From: Trematomus loennbergii
Taxonomy: Eukaryota; Chordata; Actinopteri; Perciformes; Nototheniidae
Direction: 5' to 3'
Length of the DNA: 64,000 nt
Assembly (NCBI GenBank): GCA_012861695.1
Contig: JAAOOA010000006.1
Location: 26,483,811 to 26,547,810, forward strand
Shown: piece after piece, positions 1 to 48,900 of the stretch
Layout of the letters: every line of letters starts with the position of its first letter
How positions within the stretch are numbered: the stretch's first letter is position 1
The notes under the pieces: model-generated
Databases searched by the model: none
What the model was told of the DNA's origin: nothing
Seen by the model: the letters and a program-made list of their open reading frames with translations, nothing else
Program-made: the position numbers and the translations under genes

Positions 1-1298
1 GTGCCATGTTGTTGCACTTTATTTAGACAATCAGAAGATTATCTACTTCATACCTTTTTTCTTGCTCTACCACGTATACAATTAAACGTAATCAATTCCA
101 TGATTCTGAGTATTCAGTGTTAATTAGTTGTTGATGCAGCCACAGGCTCTTGTGTGATGATTCACAAATATGCTGCTCCAGACGATTACTCTTATTTTCT
201 CTAATGGTTGATGACACCAGGTTTGAATCACCTGTCTGCATTGCCCAGACCTGCATGTTGTTTTGTTACAGACACAGTTTAAGACTGCTGGGATAACATG
301 CACAAAGTGGAATGGCACTTTGATTCCGTGTTAAGCTACATTTTTATGAGAAACTCCTTAAATATTTTTTTTTTTATATAATTTCAAACATCTGGATCAG
401 AAGTCATCAAAGGATCATAGTTACCATGTTACCAGAGTTTTACAGCATAAGGGGAACACTCATTTAAAAAGGTGAAATGCTTTATTCAGTGTTCTTTTAC
501 ACTTCTGTGAACTTTTGGAGAACATTCAGTTTTAAAACATATTTTAAAAACAGTATTAACAATGATCCTCACATTTTAGATGCATGATGTGAACCATCAT
601 CATGGGACTGAGTAGACCCTGAAGTTACATCCCTAACCCCAAATCTTTCTTCGTAGTACAGGTAACCTGCAGTCAGAATGCTCTCTGCATGCCTGTGTTT
701 GAAATATGTTTGACCTTCAAAAGGTATTTAAAGAACACCCCTCATTACATTACAGTGTTTTAAAAGTAACAAAATGGTCCATGCAGCAGTGAGTTCTCTA
801 CATAAACACCTCATGTCACTCTCTACTCCTAACGAGCTCGTTAGTGTAATCAGTGGCAGCTGGTGAACAGGAGTCTGACTCTCACAGTTCAACTTGTAAG
901 CAAATAATATTAGTCATTAATGGACCAGCAAGATCACAGAAAGATTTAAAATCTAATTTAACACACAAAGCAATTGTTGGTGTTGTTGTTTGCACACTGA
1001 CCCATTCAAACTAAGAAATATTCTCTCTCTAAATGTAATTTATTGCTAAGCTAATTTAGGCATATTTTTGAGAACAGCAAACTCTATAATTGTATTGAAT
1101 TGTTTTTATATGGGAGTTTAAGGTTCTACATATGATATTCATAGCATCAAAGCTAGGTCGGGTAAATGTTTCTGTTACATTTGTTAAAACACTCAGCTCA
1201 AATGAAATGATTACAGCCGACCTGCCTGTCTATCTACCTGTACTGTAGCTTTAAGTACTAACAAGAGCCATGTTTGTAGTTTAAGTGGTTCATGATTT
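1..1298. other. Noncoding upstream DNA, nothing recognised
   Basis: AT-rich sequence with no open frame of credible coding character, no RNA gene and no terminal repeats that I can pair. It lies about 7 kb upstream of the adamtsl5 start. I see nothing in it beyond short A/T runs. Confidence 0.5.
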
Positions 1299-1306
1299 GT
1301 TTAACT

Positions 1307-1718
1307 CAGCGGTTCCCAACCTGTGAGCCATGGTCCCCAAGTGAGCCGCCAAATAATTTGCAAAACATTATGATTTGTGTGGAAACATGTCATTATTACG
1401 ATTTTTTTTTTTAACCTCTTTTCCTTTTTCTTTCTCGATCCTCCTTAGTAACGGTCATTACAGTCCTTGACAGCGGTCTATTCTACTGGATTAACAACAT
1501 GTCACATGCTCTGAATTGACCAATCAGAATTGAGTATTCAACTAAACTGTGTAATACAAATGTCTGTTTGTTACTGATAGCCAGCTCCTTTTCTAATTAA
1601 AATAAAAAGTACTCTGAGAACTTTATTTAGCCTCCATATTGTTTATGGTTGAATGTGGGCTGCGAACATTTTTAGATTCTTAAGTGGGCCCTGAGTTGAA
1701 AAAGGTTGGGAACTGCTG
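1307..1718. mobile_element. Short non-autonomous hAT-type DNA transposon
   Basis: The left end reads CAGCGGTTCCCAACC and the right end is its imperfect inverse (GGTTGGGAACTGCTG). The element is flanked by an 8-bp target duplication, GTTTAACT at 1299-1306 and GTTTAAAT at 1719-1726, with one mismatch. The 8-bp duplication and CAG...CTG termini are hallmarks of hAT (Charlie-like) elements. At 412 bp with no transposase frame it is a MITE. Confidence 0.85.
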
Positions 1719-1726
1719 GTTTAAAT

Positions 1727-2750
1727 TGCTAATAATCATATTTGGGGTGGCTCTGGATTGGGCCTTAGGCTAAAGCCAAAGGGATTAGCTTTCAGTGTTT
1801 GTTGGCAACTTGCTGACTTTCCTGCTAGATTTAGCGACTTTATGCTAGCTACTTTCATTGGAAAAGACCTTGCAATATTGGCCTGGTTTTTTCAATAAAT
1901 GAATTTAAGAAAATCAAGCTTTCTCAAGCAGGCTTCTCCAATTTGTCCTACCCAAGCTTTAATATACTTTTTGCTATGTAAAGATTAGTGGAGTAATGTA
2001 GCCTATACCTGGCCATGCATGTGAGGTCATGAGAGTGCTTTGTGTGGCTAGCTAAGGCCTGCCACTTTGCACTGCCCTCATATAGCGGTAACCACGACAA
2101 CGTAGTCCCAACAGCTTCTCAAAAGCATAACATCAATCTTACGATTCCCCCAAAGGCTAACAGTGTTAGCTTTGTCTACTTGTGCCATTGTTAGCTGCTA
2201 GCTACGGTCTCAGCTATGTCTGTTCTGAGGGCCATGTCAAGGCTTTTCTGGATTAAAGATAAAGTTTGGAGTATTGGCTTGAAATTAATTTAATGTTGTT
2301 CAGTGCTATACACCACATGCACAAAGGCCTGGAGTTAATTTTCTATTATTGACATTTCATTTATTTTTTAAGATTTGGAACAATTTAATGAAGATCGCAG
2401 GACATTTATAAGAGGCTTTCCAAAACAAAAAAATATTTGACGACATTCTGATCTGGCCTGCTGGTAGGTTACATTTTGAAAATCGTCCAGGTACACTACA
2501 ATATTTAACGTTGGATATAAATTGGAGGTTTTCACCAGACAGCAACAAGCTATAAAGCATGTATAACTTCCTGTCTGCAGCTGTGTTCAGGCTGCATGTA
2601 ATTTATATGATTTTTCACACCCCCACCGGCAGTCTTTCATCAGTGCTGCTGTTTGAAACCCAGTCCAGCCATCAAGTTTCACCATTCATACTGGCAGGCT
2701 GCCAAGATCAGTAAAAACCTGAAAGAGGGGGCGGAGTAGGACAGGGGGTG
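1727..2750. other. Noncoding DNA, nothing recognised
   Basis: No coding exon, RNA gene or paired terminal repeat seen. The sequence between the hAT MITE and the first Harbinger-like element looks like unique intergenic DNA. Confidence 0.45.
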
Positions 2751-2753
2751 TAA

Positions 2754-3515
2754 TGCCGCGTTTCCACTACACGGCCTCGCTCGGCCCCGCTCGGTATGGC
2801 TGGGCCTCGTTAGGACTGGCTCACTTTATGGCGCATTTCCATTACAGTTTAGGAACTGGGGCAGTATCTATAGTAACGCAGTGTAGGAGGAGCCGTGACG
2901 TGATCTTCAGAGGACCCCAGAAAAACAACACAGCCGTTAGCTGTTAGCACACAGAGCTCACAGCTCCTCATATATGTTCAGAAACTCGACAAAAGTTAAA
3001 CAAGTACAAACCACAGACTGCCTGTGTCATGGTGAATACAGTCGCTGCTTTATTTATGTCTGTATAGGCCGTTGTTGTGAGTGGACGGTCGGGGCATATA
3101 CTGCGTTAGCTTAGCCAATCTCCATTTAGAAAACACGCATTTTAAAAGGTTTTTCCCCTGCCGTCTGTCTGCAGACTTGACAAAGCATTAATTCATGGTT
3201 TTTACTAACCGGTATCAGTATGTTGTTACTTCGGCATCATTTTGAAACGTGTATTACAATTAAATCACGGTCAAATATGTCCATCTTGTTGTAGTTGTAG
3301 CCCCCTTGCCAGCGACGCTCACTCTAGTTTAGCATACTCAGCCCGACTCAGCCTCGTTGTCTCTGGCCCTGGCCCCACGATTTTATGAGGCCAGAAAAAC
3401 TGTGAATTAGGACCCGCCGGCCGGTACTAGGCCAAGTGGAAACGCAACCAAAGACGGGCCGCTGACGTCACAGCCCTCTTAAACCGGGCTTGCGGGCTGT
3501 AGTGGAAACGCGCCA
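2754..3515 (+). mobile_element. Harbinger-like non-autonomous transposon, copy A
   Basis: The left terminus reads TGCCGCGTTTCCACTACA and the right terminus is the inverse of TGGCGCGTTTCCACTACA. Both flanks carry TAA (2751-2753 and 3516-3518). A 3-bp TWA duplication is typical of PIF/Harbinger elements. The 762-bp body has no transposase. A near full-length copy lies in opposite orientation at 14064-14821, and a third, broken copy spans 9655-13561. Superfamily assignment rests on the target site and termini only. Confidence 0.8.
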
Positions 3516-3518
3516 TAA

Positions 3519-5889
3519 CACACCAACTCTTCCCCCACCCCCACTAATGTCTTTGAGGAGTAGTAAAGCCTCTTCAACTCCGAAGACTCTTATTACAGAG
3601 CCGCAGACTGAAGGTTGCCAAATGCAAAACACATGCACAGAAAGAGAGAGCATACGTGCATGAATGTGATGATCGCTGTAAACACTTGGCTATCTGTTCC
3701 TCTGTAACCACAAGGAGGACTAAACAGTGAGGCGTGCTCAGTAAAGATGGAACTATAGGGAGGGATGAGGAAAATGTGTCTACAAGCCAAGACAAGCACA
3801 GAGTCCCGGGAGCACTTAACTAATCATTATATATATATACACACTACAGGTACAGTATAGAGGAGACACTCACTGCTGGCGGAAACATTTGCTATAAAAG
3901 TTATGACCTGAGAGACAACTTAAAACAATGCATTACCAATCTTATATGCATTTATAATCATTTCCAACCCTTGTCTTACTGCATGGACTCTCATAAAATG
4001 CTACAGCTAGACCTGACATGTACATTCCCCTTCAAAAACTACCATGAAATTCCACTTCATGGTGTCCTTGCTGAGAACAAAGAAAGAATGTCATAATAAA
4101 AAAGACTTAACTTTGCAGTAAAACCTCTTGAGATTGTTGGATACTCATTTTTGCCTCAGCGTCTGATCCCGACAGTGTGTTGGGCTGTCCTCAGAGTTTC
4201 CCACTCACAACAGGTTATCTGAGTGTAGATATTGAACAGGTTAAATATTTAAAATCTGTGCAGCCAGGGTAGACTCACACTAGAGAAATACTTGGCTAAA
4301 TATTCCATTAAAACCATTAAAAAATATGTACATACACAGACCTGTTGCCTTAAATACTCGCTACAGAACTGAAAGACCGCCATTTTAAAAAAGTCCCCAA
4401 AAAATACATAATTTTATCGAGTTCGTTTGATAAACCTACAGTGATCAGGGATTTTTTTGTGAAACCATGTATAAGTGATAGATTTATGTGTTCAGTGTGA
4501 ACTAATGGGCTTGGAGCGCCACAGGGCTGGGACAATGTTTTTTGTTTTATGAGATTTATGATAAATTATGCCATCTTCTTTGTTAAAGATATGGTTTAAT
4601 ATGAACACATTTAACTTCATGGCAAAAACGTAATAAATCTAGTCCTCTCTGTAACCTTATAATTATCCCAAACAAATGTGTTTTTAAGGAGACGAGACCA
4701 CTGGACAACCGGAGTGACAAACATCCTCTAACCACACTCTGCTGAGTGCTGCTGCCTGTCTGATGTAGATTTATGGTGCTGCAGGCTCATGTTGTCTGCA
4801 AGTCTTCATGTGTTGGTTAGTAAGTCCTTCCTTTGGCTTCAGATGACTGCAACATCCCATCCTGTGTACTGGTGAATGATCTGATACAGCATAATATTTA
4901 CCCTGGCGACATGACCCCATGTTGTCCAAAACAAGCCGAGCAGTAACGGATACTGACAGTGGAGATCACAGAGTAACTGCTGACATCCCCGCAGCTCTGG
5001 GTGCAGAATGAAATGTTGTCCTGCTCCCTCTGTTATGTCTGCACCGCTCCAGATGATAGTTCAAGGTTGCGTGTTGAAGTTGTAGCATGGCTGAGATTAA
5101 TCTCCGCCTTTGTGACAGGACTAGGTGGAGGTGGTGGTCTGAGTTCACAGAAAGGCCATGTGGTTGCCTCATCCCTGCCGAGTTACCATAATACTGTGGT
5201 AGGAGCCATGTAGGAAACTGGAGATGACCTGCTTCATACATTAAGATGTGCTTGAACTGTTGAACAAAACCTGCTAAAAGGGAACGTGCTATTTCAAACG
5301 TAAAGCTCAAAACAAAAGTGATGCATGATGGGTAGAGTTACCAAAAAGAGGACATTTAAGACGCTCTTTTGTAAAAAGGAAGGCTGGTATGGAGTGATTA
5401 ACATAGAAAGGTGTCTTGACATGTAGATGAGGTTTATCTCTTTAAAGCTGTCACCGTGTAGGAGGTGAGGAGAGTGTGACGGGATGTGGGGAGCAGAGCA
5501 GAGCAGAAGCCATAAAGATAAGGAGACAAAAAGCCTGAGATGTGTGAAACTTCAAAGTCACACTCACAGAACCTTCACTGAAGCTGTAAAAGCCCTAACA
5601 CATGTGTATAGGCACTAAGTTGCTGTAGGTATACTACACTATTATTATTATGTGATAGGAGACCAAAACTTAGGTCACAGTTAACTATTTGGACTCACGC
5701 TCCTACAAAATGACATTCCTATACAACTAAACTGCATCCTCAATTATATTTCGAAGATAATGCATTTCCTCACAGATTACTGTTGCAATTTCAAACGTTA
5801 ATGTTTTATATTAAAAGAAAAACAACTATTGGTTTGGTTGAGAAAAAATATCATTGCTTAACCTGAAATAGGTAGGCTACTTACATGAT
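3519..5889. other. Noncoding DNA, nothing recognised
   Basis: About 2.4 kb with no exon, RNA gene or transposon ends that I can support. The longest frame here (4966-5310, minus) shows no recognisable domain. This is probably ordinary intergenic sequence upstream of adamtsl5. Confidence 0.45.
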
Positions 5890-5893
5890 TTAA

Positions 5894-7307
5894 AGGTCAC
5901 CTATTATGCAAAATGCACTTTTTGATGTCTTTTATACATTATGTGTCCCAGGTGTGTAAGGAGACTCACAAAGTGTCAGAAAATACAACCCATCTCTTTT
6001 CCTCCTTACCCACATCTCTAAAAGCGGAGGTACAACGGAGCTGATCCAGATTTGCTGCGGTCATGACGGCATTACTCAAATGTGAGCTGGCTTTACACCC
6101 ACGGCCCTATCAGAAACGTCGCTATCAGAAACAATGCGCGACGTGTTTTGGAAGTAATATGGTCTTTGTTTACATTAGCAAGCATCGCTAACACTCACAG
6201 CTAACGCTGTACTGGAGAGAGAATGTGTAAAAAAAGCAGGATATAAAAAGGTAGGCCTACTCACCCACCTTGTGGTAAACCCGCGTGACAAAAAGCATTT
6301 GAGCTCCATACTGTTTCAGAAATAATCCTTGATGTGGATGGAACATAATATGGCGTTTAATTACGGCAGCATTTAGCTGAGAATCTGGGTAGAAACCTCT
6401 CTCTTCACAGAGGAGAACTCATGCATGCTCCAAAGGGCGTGGCCAGCAGCAGCTTGGCTACATTTAAAGCTACGGACCCAGAATCAGCACTTTAGTAACA
6501 GGGTGAAATAGAGTGGTGCAGGGATGACGTATTTACCTGGAAGTAAGCTGCGCATGGTTTCCCTCGCCAAAAAAGCTATGGGATTTCTCCATAGGATTTT
6601 GGAAAATAGCTCGAAATAAGGTCTGTGGAAAATGAACCTGTTTGATAAATGCACGTTTTGTTCAGCCACATGTCTACCCTACTTTTATAATTTTCGAATC
6701 ATAAATCTAATCGCCAGAAGCAAAATGCTAACGTTATGCTATAAACGAACTACAGCAGAGTCGCACGACTTCAACGTCACGCCAACTTAAGATCGATATT
6801 CAAAAATACAGATTCAAAATTGTACAAGTTGAAGCGTTTGTTTTAACAGTTGCAGGAGGCAGGTACTTGCTTTCAAGCTGAACAGGGAAAACAAACTTAG
6901 CAGGAGTGTTTACATGTTTGGCGTACAACGTCCTCGACAACTTCTGTAGTCCTATTCAGCCACTTGTTTACAACCATCGTTTTTCAGGCACGTAAACTCT
7001 TCAAAAATCACCAGTGGGGTCACTGCTGATAAAACGTGATCCATCTCTTAAATTTGTGTCAACCACAGACCTTATTTCGAGCTATTTTCCAAAATCCTAT
7101 GGAGAAATCCCATTGACTCTGAGACGAGGGAACCGGTAGTGGTAAAATGCTTCCGGGTTTTAGAACTCGTCACTGCACAACTCTATAGAGAGATGAGGCA
7201 TGGCTCGAATGGGTGATGTTTGGTATTTTGAGCAAAACACTTCATAGACATGTTTTTTTATATATCTGTGACTATAATATATGCTTAAAAATAGTAATAG
7301 GAGACCT
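5894..7307. mobile_element. TTAA-target (piggyBac-type) non-autonomous element, copy 1
   Basis: The left end reads AGGTCACCTATTATGC and the right end reads TAATAGGAGACCT, giving inverted termini. TTAA sits directly outside both (5890-5893 and 7308-7311). TTAA duplication is the signature of piggyBac-type insertion. The 1.4-kb body is non-coding and is itself interrupted by a TAGAG-type MITE at 6509-7185. The same terminal pattern recurs at 21533-24494 and 27360-27828. Confidence 0.7.
6509..7185. mobile_element. MITE with TAGAGTGGTGCAG terminal inverted repeats
   Basis: The left end TAGAGTGGTGCAG and the right end CTGCACAACTCTA are inverted repeats. Internal arms also pair: a block reading CTCCATAGGATTTTGG near 6588 returns inverted near 7090. 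It lies inside the TTAA-target element. Related copies occur at 50324-50611 (inside the gypsy element) and as a palindrome near 33143-33243. TA lies at the termini, which suggests a Tc1/mariner-like target, but this is not proven. Confidence 0.65.
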
Positions 7308-7813
7308 TTAAGTCACAGTTGTGAACAGAAAAAGTTCAACATCTCTCGTTAATCCAGCCATGGAGGCACAGTTCTGAGCAGCTTTTCAGTTGTAACTGCC
7401 CTATAGGAATATGATGACATGAATGGTATCATACTAGTATATTCAAATAGGTGATACATCAATGTTTAGACCTGTGTTCAATTCAACTAAGATACGCAGC
7501 AGACTATGAAGGGCAACAACACACCATTTTGAATCCCGAATATTAAGGGATATTTAGATATTAATGGGTTTACCATTCTATACTAAGGAAGAGGATTAGA
7601 AAATTATTTGAAATCTGACCAAAAGTTCTTTTGTTCTGAGCAAAAAGTCAGAATTTAGACTTTAATCTCTTCACTTTCATGATGTCGAAGTTGTGTCACC
7701 TTTAACTTTGGAGTAGCTGCTGGGCTGTGATTGGAGGAGGGCGTGTTCACTGCAAGAATGCAATGCTCAGGTGGAGAGAAAAAGAGGGAAAGAGAGAGAG
7801 AAAGAGAGTGAGA

Positions 7814-7931
<118 letters not shown>

Positions 7932-7959
7932 AAACGCACTGCGCTCACACAGCCAGTGA

Positions 7960-8584
7960 CGGTGACGGACTGGTGGAGCACTGCTGTTGTCTCTGCGCTC
8001 TTTATCTGGCTTTTTCCGCCACACATTGGACCTGGTTGGACTGAGAGGAAGAAGCAGCCGCTGGAGCTAACTGCGGAGAAAGTAGTCCGGTGCAGGACTG
8101 GGCAAAACTGAGATCACCTGCTGGGGCGTAAAGGCGACACACTCTCCAAGGACAAAATTAATGGAATAACGTGCAGTACCCATGTGAATTAAAACTTTCT
8201 TAAAGAAGAAACAGGAACTTAGTGCCAGAGAAAACGTAAGTGCACCTTCAGCAGAAGATGCGCAATACTTTTTGTTCTGCGTGTCCCGAAAGACAAAACT
8301 GATCTGATGTGTTTTGGGAACTAACAGCTGTTTGGATGGACAAGCTTTGCAGCTGAAGAAACAAAGTTATTTTAAAGTTTCTCTTTGAAAAAAAAAGAAA
8401 AAGCGTAATAATCTCCAGGAGACAGTGGGATATGGATGGTGTTGCTTCTGAAATCCGTGAGTCGCAGCCTGCAGCTGGGATGCACAGCGCATCTGAGCCG
8501 CGACGTTTCACACCATAATGCGGCATCAAAACTGCACCTGACAACGAATGTCACAGACCTTAAACCACTCCAAACGGATCTAAT
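7960..8584 (+). promoter_or_regulatory. adamtsl5: Inferred adamtsl5 promoter and 5' UTR region
   Basis: This stretch follows the CA microsatellite, is less AT-rich than its surroundings, and runs without interruption to the start codon at 8585. I see no TATA box. A consensus-like donor (AAAACGTAAGTG near 8235) could be used by an alternative 5' UTR exon. The transcription start cannot be fixed from sequence alone, so the boundaries are an inference from the coding start. Confidence 0.4.
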
Positions 8585-45114
<36,530 letters not shown>

Positions 45115-45336
45115 GAGTGGAGCCACAATGTGTTTGAGTGTGTGTGTGTCAGAAAATAGAGCTCATACTGAAGCTTTATCACTTCAAATGTTTATTTTTG
45201 GACCTTCGAACCCTATCAGACTACATCCGGTCCATACGATGGTCTGATGTATTCCAGAGTGGCGTCACTGGAGAAAAATGACAGCTGGATAGAAAACAGA
45301 CAATTGTAGCCTCATTTAAGACTCGCCACAGTCAGA

Positions 45337-45342
45337 AATAAA
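45337..45342 (+). terminator. adamtsl5: Candidate polyadenylation signal (proximal)
   Basis: AATAAA in the context AGAAATAAAAAAAG, 223 bp after the stop codon of adamtsl5. Usage cannot be judged without transcripts. Confidence 0.45.
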
Positions 45343-46212
45343 AAAAGACTCCACGTTTATTTAAAAGCCTGACCAGCTTACTGTACCATATAGAGCACTT
45401 TAGGTGGATGCTTGTGCCCACCTTTAAACACGTACCAAAGAGAAGAACATTGACTGAATGGCCTTTTTATCATTTAAGTGTTTTATATTATTATATTTTT
45501 GTGCGTGCATACATTTTATAGGAAAAATCCACCTCAAAACACTTAAAGAGCATCTTAATTCCCATCAAACACCATTTTGAGTTGTCCTCAACTTATTTTC
45601 TGGGATAGACGGACTCATTAAAATATTTCCAGAATCTTAGTAGAGTTGGTATAAGAGTAAATTCTTCAGTATAAAATATTAATATTAGGTGTTGTATTTT
45701 AGTCTCAGTCCCTCAAAGTTTAAGCGCAATAAGCTGCCTTTTCCAGGGCTTCCATAGCATAACCAAAAATGTCATCAAATTGTGCCTGGGTTTCTATGTT
45801 GAGCAACATTGACATTTTGGGGAAGTGGAATTTCAGGGAGGAAAGCTGACCAGATTCGAACTTTAACAATTTAAAAAAGAATCTAACACATGTAGAACAT
45901 ATCATTATCTTTCCTTCAAACAGCACATGTAACTGCAGCTAAATTCAAGTACATTGTGCATGTCACAGCATAGAATTAGGACTTTAATTAGAGGTGGATT
46001 TTCCTTTTGGTTTTAACTCCAGATATAGTAACAACATATTGCTTCACAATATATTTATGTATAAAAAAAATAAGCTTAAACTATAACACATTAAGTTGTG
46101 TGTCACTTGTTGTTTAACATTTTTCGTAATGTCTGTTCCTTTTGTGGTATTCATTTTTATAGTGTGTTAAATCAGGTCTGCTTTGTGATACTTTACGTGA
46201 AAGAGATTATGA

Positions 46213-46218
46213 AATAAA
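46213..46218 (+). terminator. adamtsl5: Candidate polyadenylation signal (distal)
   Basis: AATAAA in GAAATAAACAGTATTTTATTG, followed by T-rich sequence, 1.1 kb after the stop. This would be the distal site. Confidence 0.4.
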
Positions 46219-47252
46219 CAGTATTTTATTGCATGGCACTGATTAGCTACAAATATACTAAAGCTACTAATTTTACCGTTTGTTTGAGATAACTTGCAGT
46301 CTGATTAATAGTCAGTTAACTTATGTGCCTTGTGTTGTGCATTTGAGTTATAACACTTTTTTCTAACCTCATCTACATGTGCCAAAAGTGTAAAAATGAT
46401 AATGACCCGTTCTTCTTAATATGAACGTATTCTAGATGTTCACATATATTTTTTTGGTAAATTGGTATTAAAGCTGATTAAACATGATAAAGTGATTTGT
46501 GTTCTTTACCACACAGTCCAAAAGTGTTCCCACTAGTTTATCAAATTGGTATTATTATTTTGTTGACAGATCACTTTCAGTTTTCCTCAGAGCTACAACC
46601 AGAGGACACACTCAATTTGATCAAACAAGCTGCGTGACGAAGAACTTGAAAACATATTTTCTGTCCTTTGATTTTCATACTTCGTTAGCCACCGTTAGCA
46701 GCCTAGCTAATGCCACTGTCTAAAGCCAGAAACTACTGTGAATCCCACATAACTAGAAACCCAAGAGCAAGGATACAGGCAGGGTTAAACACCTGGTATT
46801 AGGTAGACATATTTTATTTATTTCTGATTTAGTTTAGTAGAAAGAGTGTTTCTATTACTCTCCCTCTTCGTCTTCTTTGCATCCTTTGTCAAAAGGGCAC
46901 TTGTGCAGGGTAGTTTCCCCATTTAATCCTGTTTTTCAGTTAATTTACAATTAACTTATGGAAGTGCCCTCGAGCCGGCAAAGTATAGGAACCAACCTAA
47001 CACTACAGTGTCAATTCTTCCAAAGTCATGACATTTTATTCATTTTTCATTTGATCAACATGTACTTAATACTTGTAAGTTAAAGCAAAAATGTAACCAA
47101 TTGCCACTTTATGAAAACAGACGTGATCGTAAGAAAACATTGTATTTACAAGAAATCTTCACATCTACAACAAAGGAAACACTACACTAAACTCGAGATA
47201 ATATATTCCTTTTGGACTGAGCCAGATTACTGTGTCCCTTCAGTTTGGAAAC
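46219..47252. other. Intergenic DNA, nothing recognised
   Basis: No exon, RNA gene or mobile element ends seen between the candidate adamtsl5 3' end and the left gypsy LTR. Confidence 0.5.
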
Positions 47253-47468
47253 TGTTTCAATATGTATTGTGTACTATACTGATAATAACGACACACTCTA
47301 TCTTACTCTCACGTACTTTACTTGTAATGTTCCACAAGATACAATGCAACATCCTAGCCGTGCTAACTTCAGAACTGACGCTCATGCCTGGTCCCTCGGC
47401 TCCTGTCGTCCCCGCGGGCCAGCTGTGCATCAACAAATAATGTCCCCCTGGCCAACGTTATTGCAACA
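47253..47468 (-). repeat. gypsy 3' LTR
   Basis: 216 bp with TG...CA ends. It differs from the other LTR by one substitution and one single-base indel near its plus-strand right end. The small open frame it carries is shared with the other LTR and is not a gene. Confidence 0.92.
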
Positions 47469-47671
47469 TGTTCCCTTTTTTAGTAAGTAACTGTCCACAA
47501 ACTGCCAATACTTAACAAGAATAACACAAACAACAATATTACACAAATGACTAGCAGTCACACATTTGAACAACATTTAGTATCTTAATGTATTTCCTGT
47601 ATCCATATTATCTTGTTCTTTATATACCTATTCACTAGTATTGAGTAAGTATAACTGTCAGTCAAAGTCCT

Positions 47672-48514
47672 TCAGATGCGCCGGCCTTCTGACAGGCCTG
47701 CCTGACCTCGTGCGCGGAGTGGGGGCATCCCGTCCGGCCTCGTTTCTGCCTCTGCGCTGCTGCTCTCGTCCTGTGTTGGTTCAGGCTCACCATTCAGCTC
47801 AGCATAAGCTCCTTCCCCTGCTGTGATGTCCTCATCTAGCTCCTTGGTCATCCTGATATGTCTCCTGTTTCTTCTCAAGACCTGACCCTCCTCTGTCATT
47901 ACTTCATAGGACCTTTGCTCTACAGGTTGAATGACTGTTGCTTTGTTCCACCACCGCTTTTGCCCAGTGAGTGGTTCGATTCGCACCCTGTCCCCTCTGT
48001 GCAGTTCAGGTAAGTCTTTTGCAGTCGAGTTGTAGTGTTCACTTCGTCTCATTTCACTTTCTCTGACACCCTCATTCCGTCTGCTTGCTGTTGGTCTCAA
48101 CAGAGCCTCACTCATTAGCAGAAGGGTTTTGGTTCGTCTCCCCATGAGCATCATTGCTGGGCTGCAGTCCGTACCTTGCAGTGGAGTGTTCCTGTGATCC
48201 AGCGTGGCTAAATAGGGGTCGCTGCCTGCCCGTTTAGCTTTAGCCATCAGCCTTTTGGCTGTTTTAACAGCCGATTCCACTTTCCCATTGCTTTGCGGGT
48301 ATCCTGGAGAGGACGTTTTGTGTCTGAAGTCCCATGACCTGCTGAAATTCCTGAACTCCTCCGATGTGTATTGAGGACCATTGTCTGAGAACACCACATC
48401 TGGAATTCCATATCTGGCAAAGTGAGCTTTTAGTTTCCGAATCACTGTTTTAGATTTTGTATTCTCCAGACGATCCACCTCCCAGAAGTTTGTTAGATAG
48501 TCCACAGTTATCAA
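47672..48514 (-). pseudogene. gypsy integrase core and C-terminal domain
   Basis: A 280-codon frame with the DDE core: DYLTNF (first Asp), FSDNGPQYTSEEF (second Asp) and GKVESAVKTAKR (Glu), followed by a basic C-terminal part with HRGDRVRIEPLTGQ and RRNRRHIR typical of gypsy integrases. It is separated from the upstream zinc-finger frame by a one-base loss near 48515. The integrase itself looks intact otherwise. Confidence 0.88.
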
Positions 48515-48900
48515 GTAGTGTCATTAAACATAAACAGGTTGGTTCCTATCTTTTCCCAGGGACGCTTTGGTGTCTCATGTGGTCTCAGAGTCTCTTTTTG
48601 CTGCTTTACTCCCCATGCACTGCATGTACTACACTGTTCCATGAATGTTTTTAGTTGTGCATTCATGCCTGGCCAGTATACACACTCACATGCTCTTCTC
48701 AGACAACCCTCGATGCCTATATGTGAGGAGTGAATTCTCTGCATGATATCTGACCTCAGTGCTGCAGGCACCACCACTCGCTCCCCTCTGAAAATGACTC
48801 CATTCTGCATGCTCAGTTCATCTCTGTGGTGAAAATACTTTGCCACTTCTATGGGGACATGTTCTTTTGTCACAGGCCATCCCCGCTGAATAACACTCTT
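48515..48900 (-). pseudogene. gypsy integrase zinc-binding domain, fused in frame to LINE sequence
   Basis: It carries the HHCC finger (H...H...CSTC spacing, with HSSHIGIEGCLRRACECVYW and FMEQCSTC). The same open frame (48511-49347) begins in LINE reverse-transcriptase sequence, so the finger is joined in frame to a foreign element. The N-terminal flank RGWPVTKEHVPIEVAKYF is normal gypsy sequence. Confidence 0.85.

Larger units (their letters stand above)
45115..46218 (+). other. adamtsl5: Inferred adamtsl5 3' UTR
   Basis: Noncoding sequence after the stop, with AATAAA hexamers at 45337-45342 and 46213-46218. The first would give a 3' UTR of about 240 nt, the second about 1.1 kb; both are plausible. 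No coding continuation or repeat is seen. Confidence 0.5.

Noticed and set aside
47245..47490. Two near-identical small proteins at 47245-47490 and 54397-54612
   Set aside because: They are the same frame read through the two gypsy LTRs.
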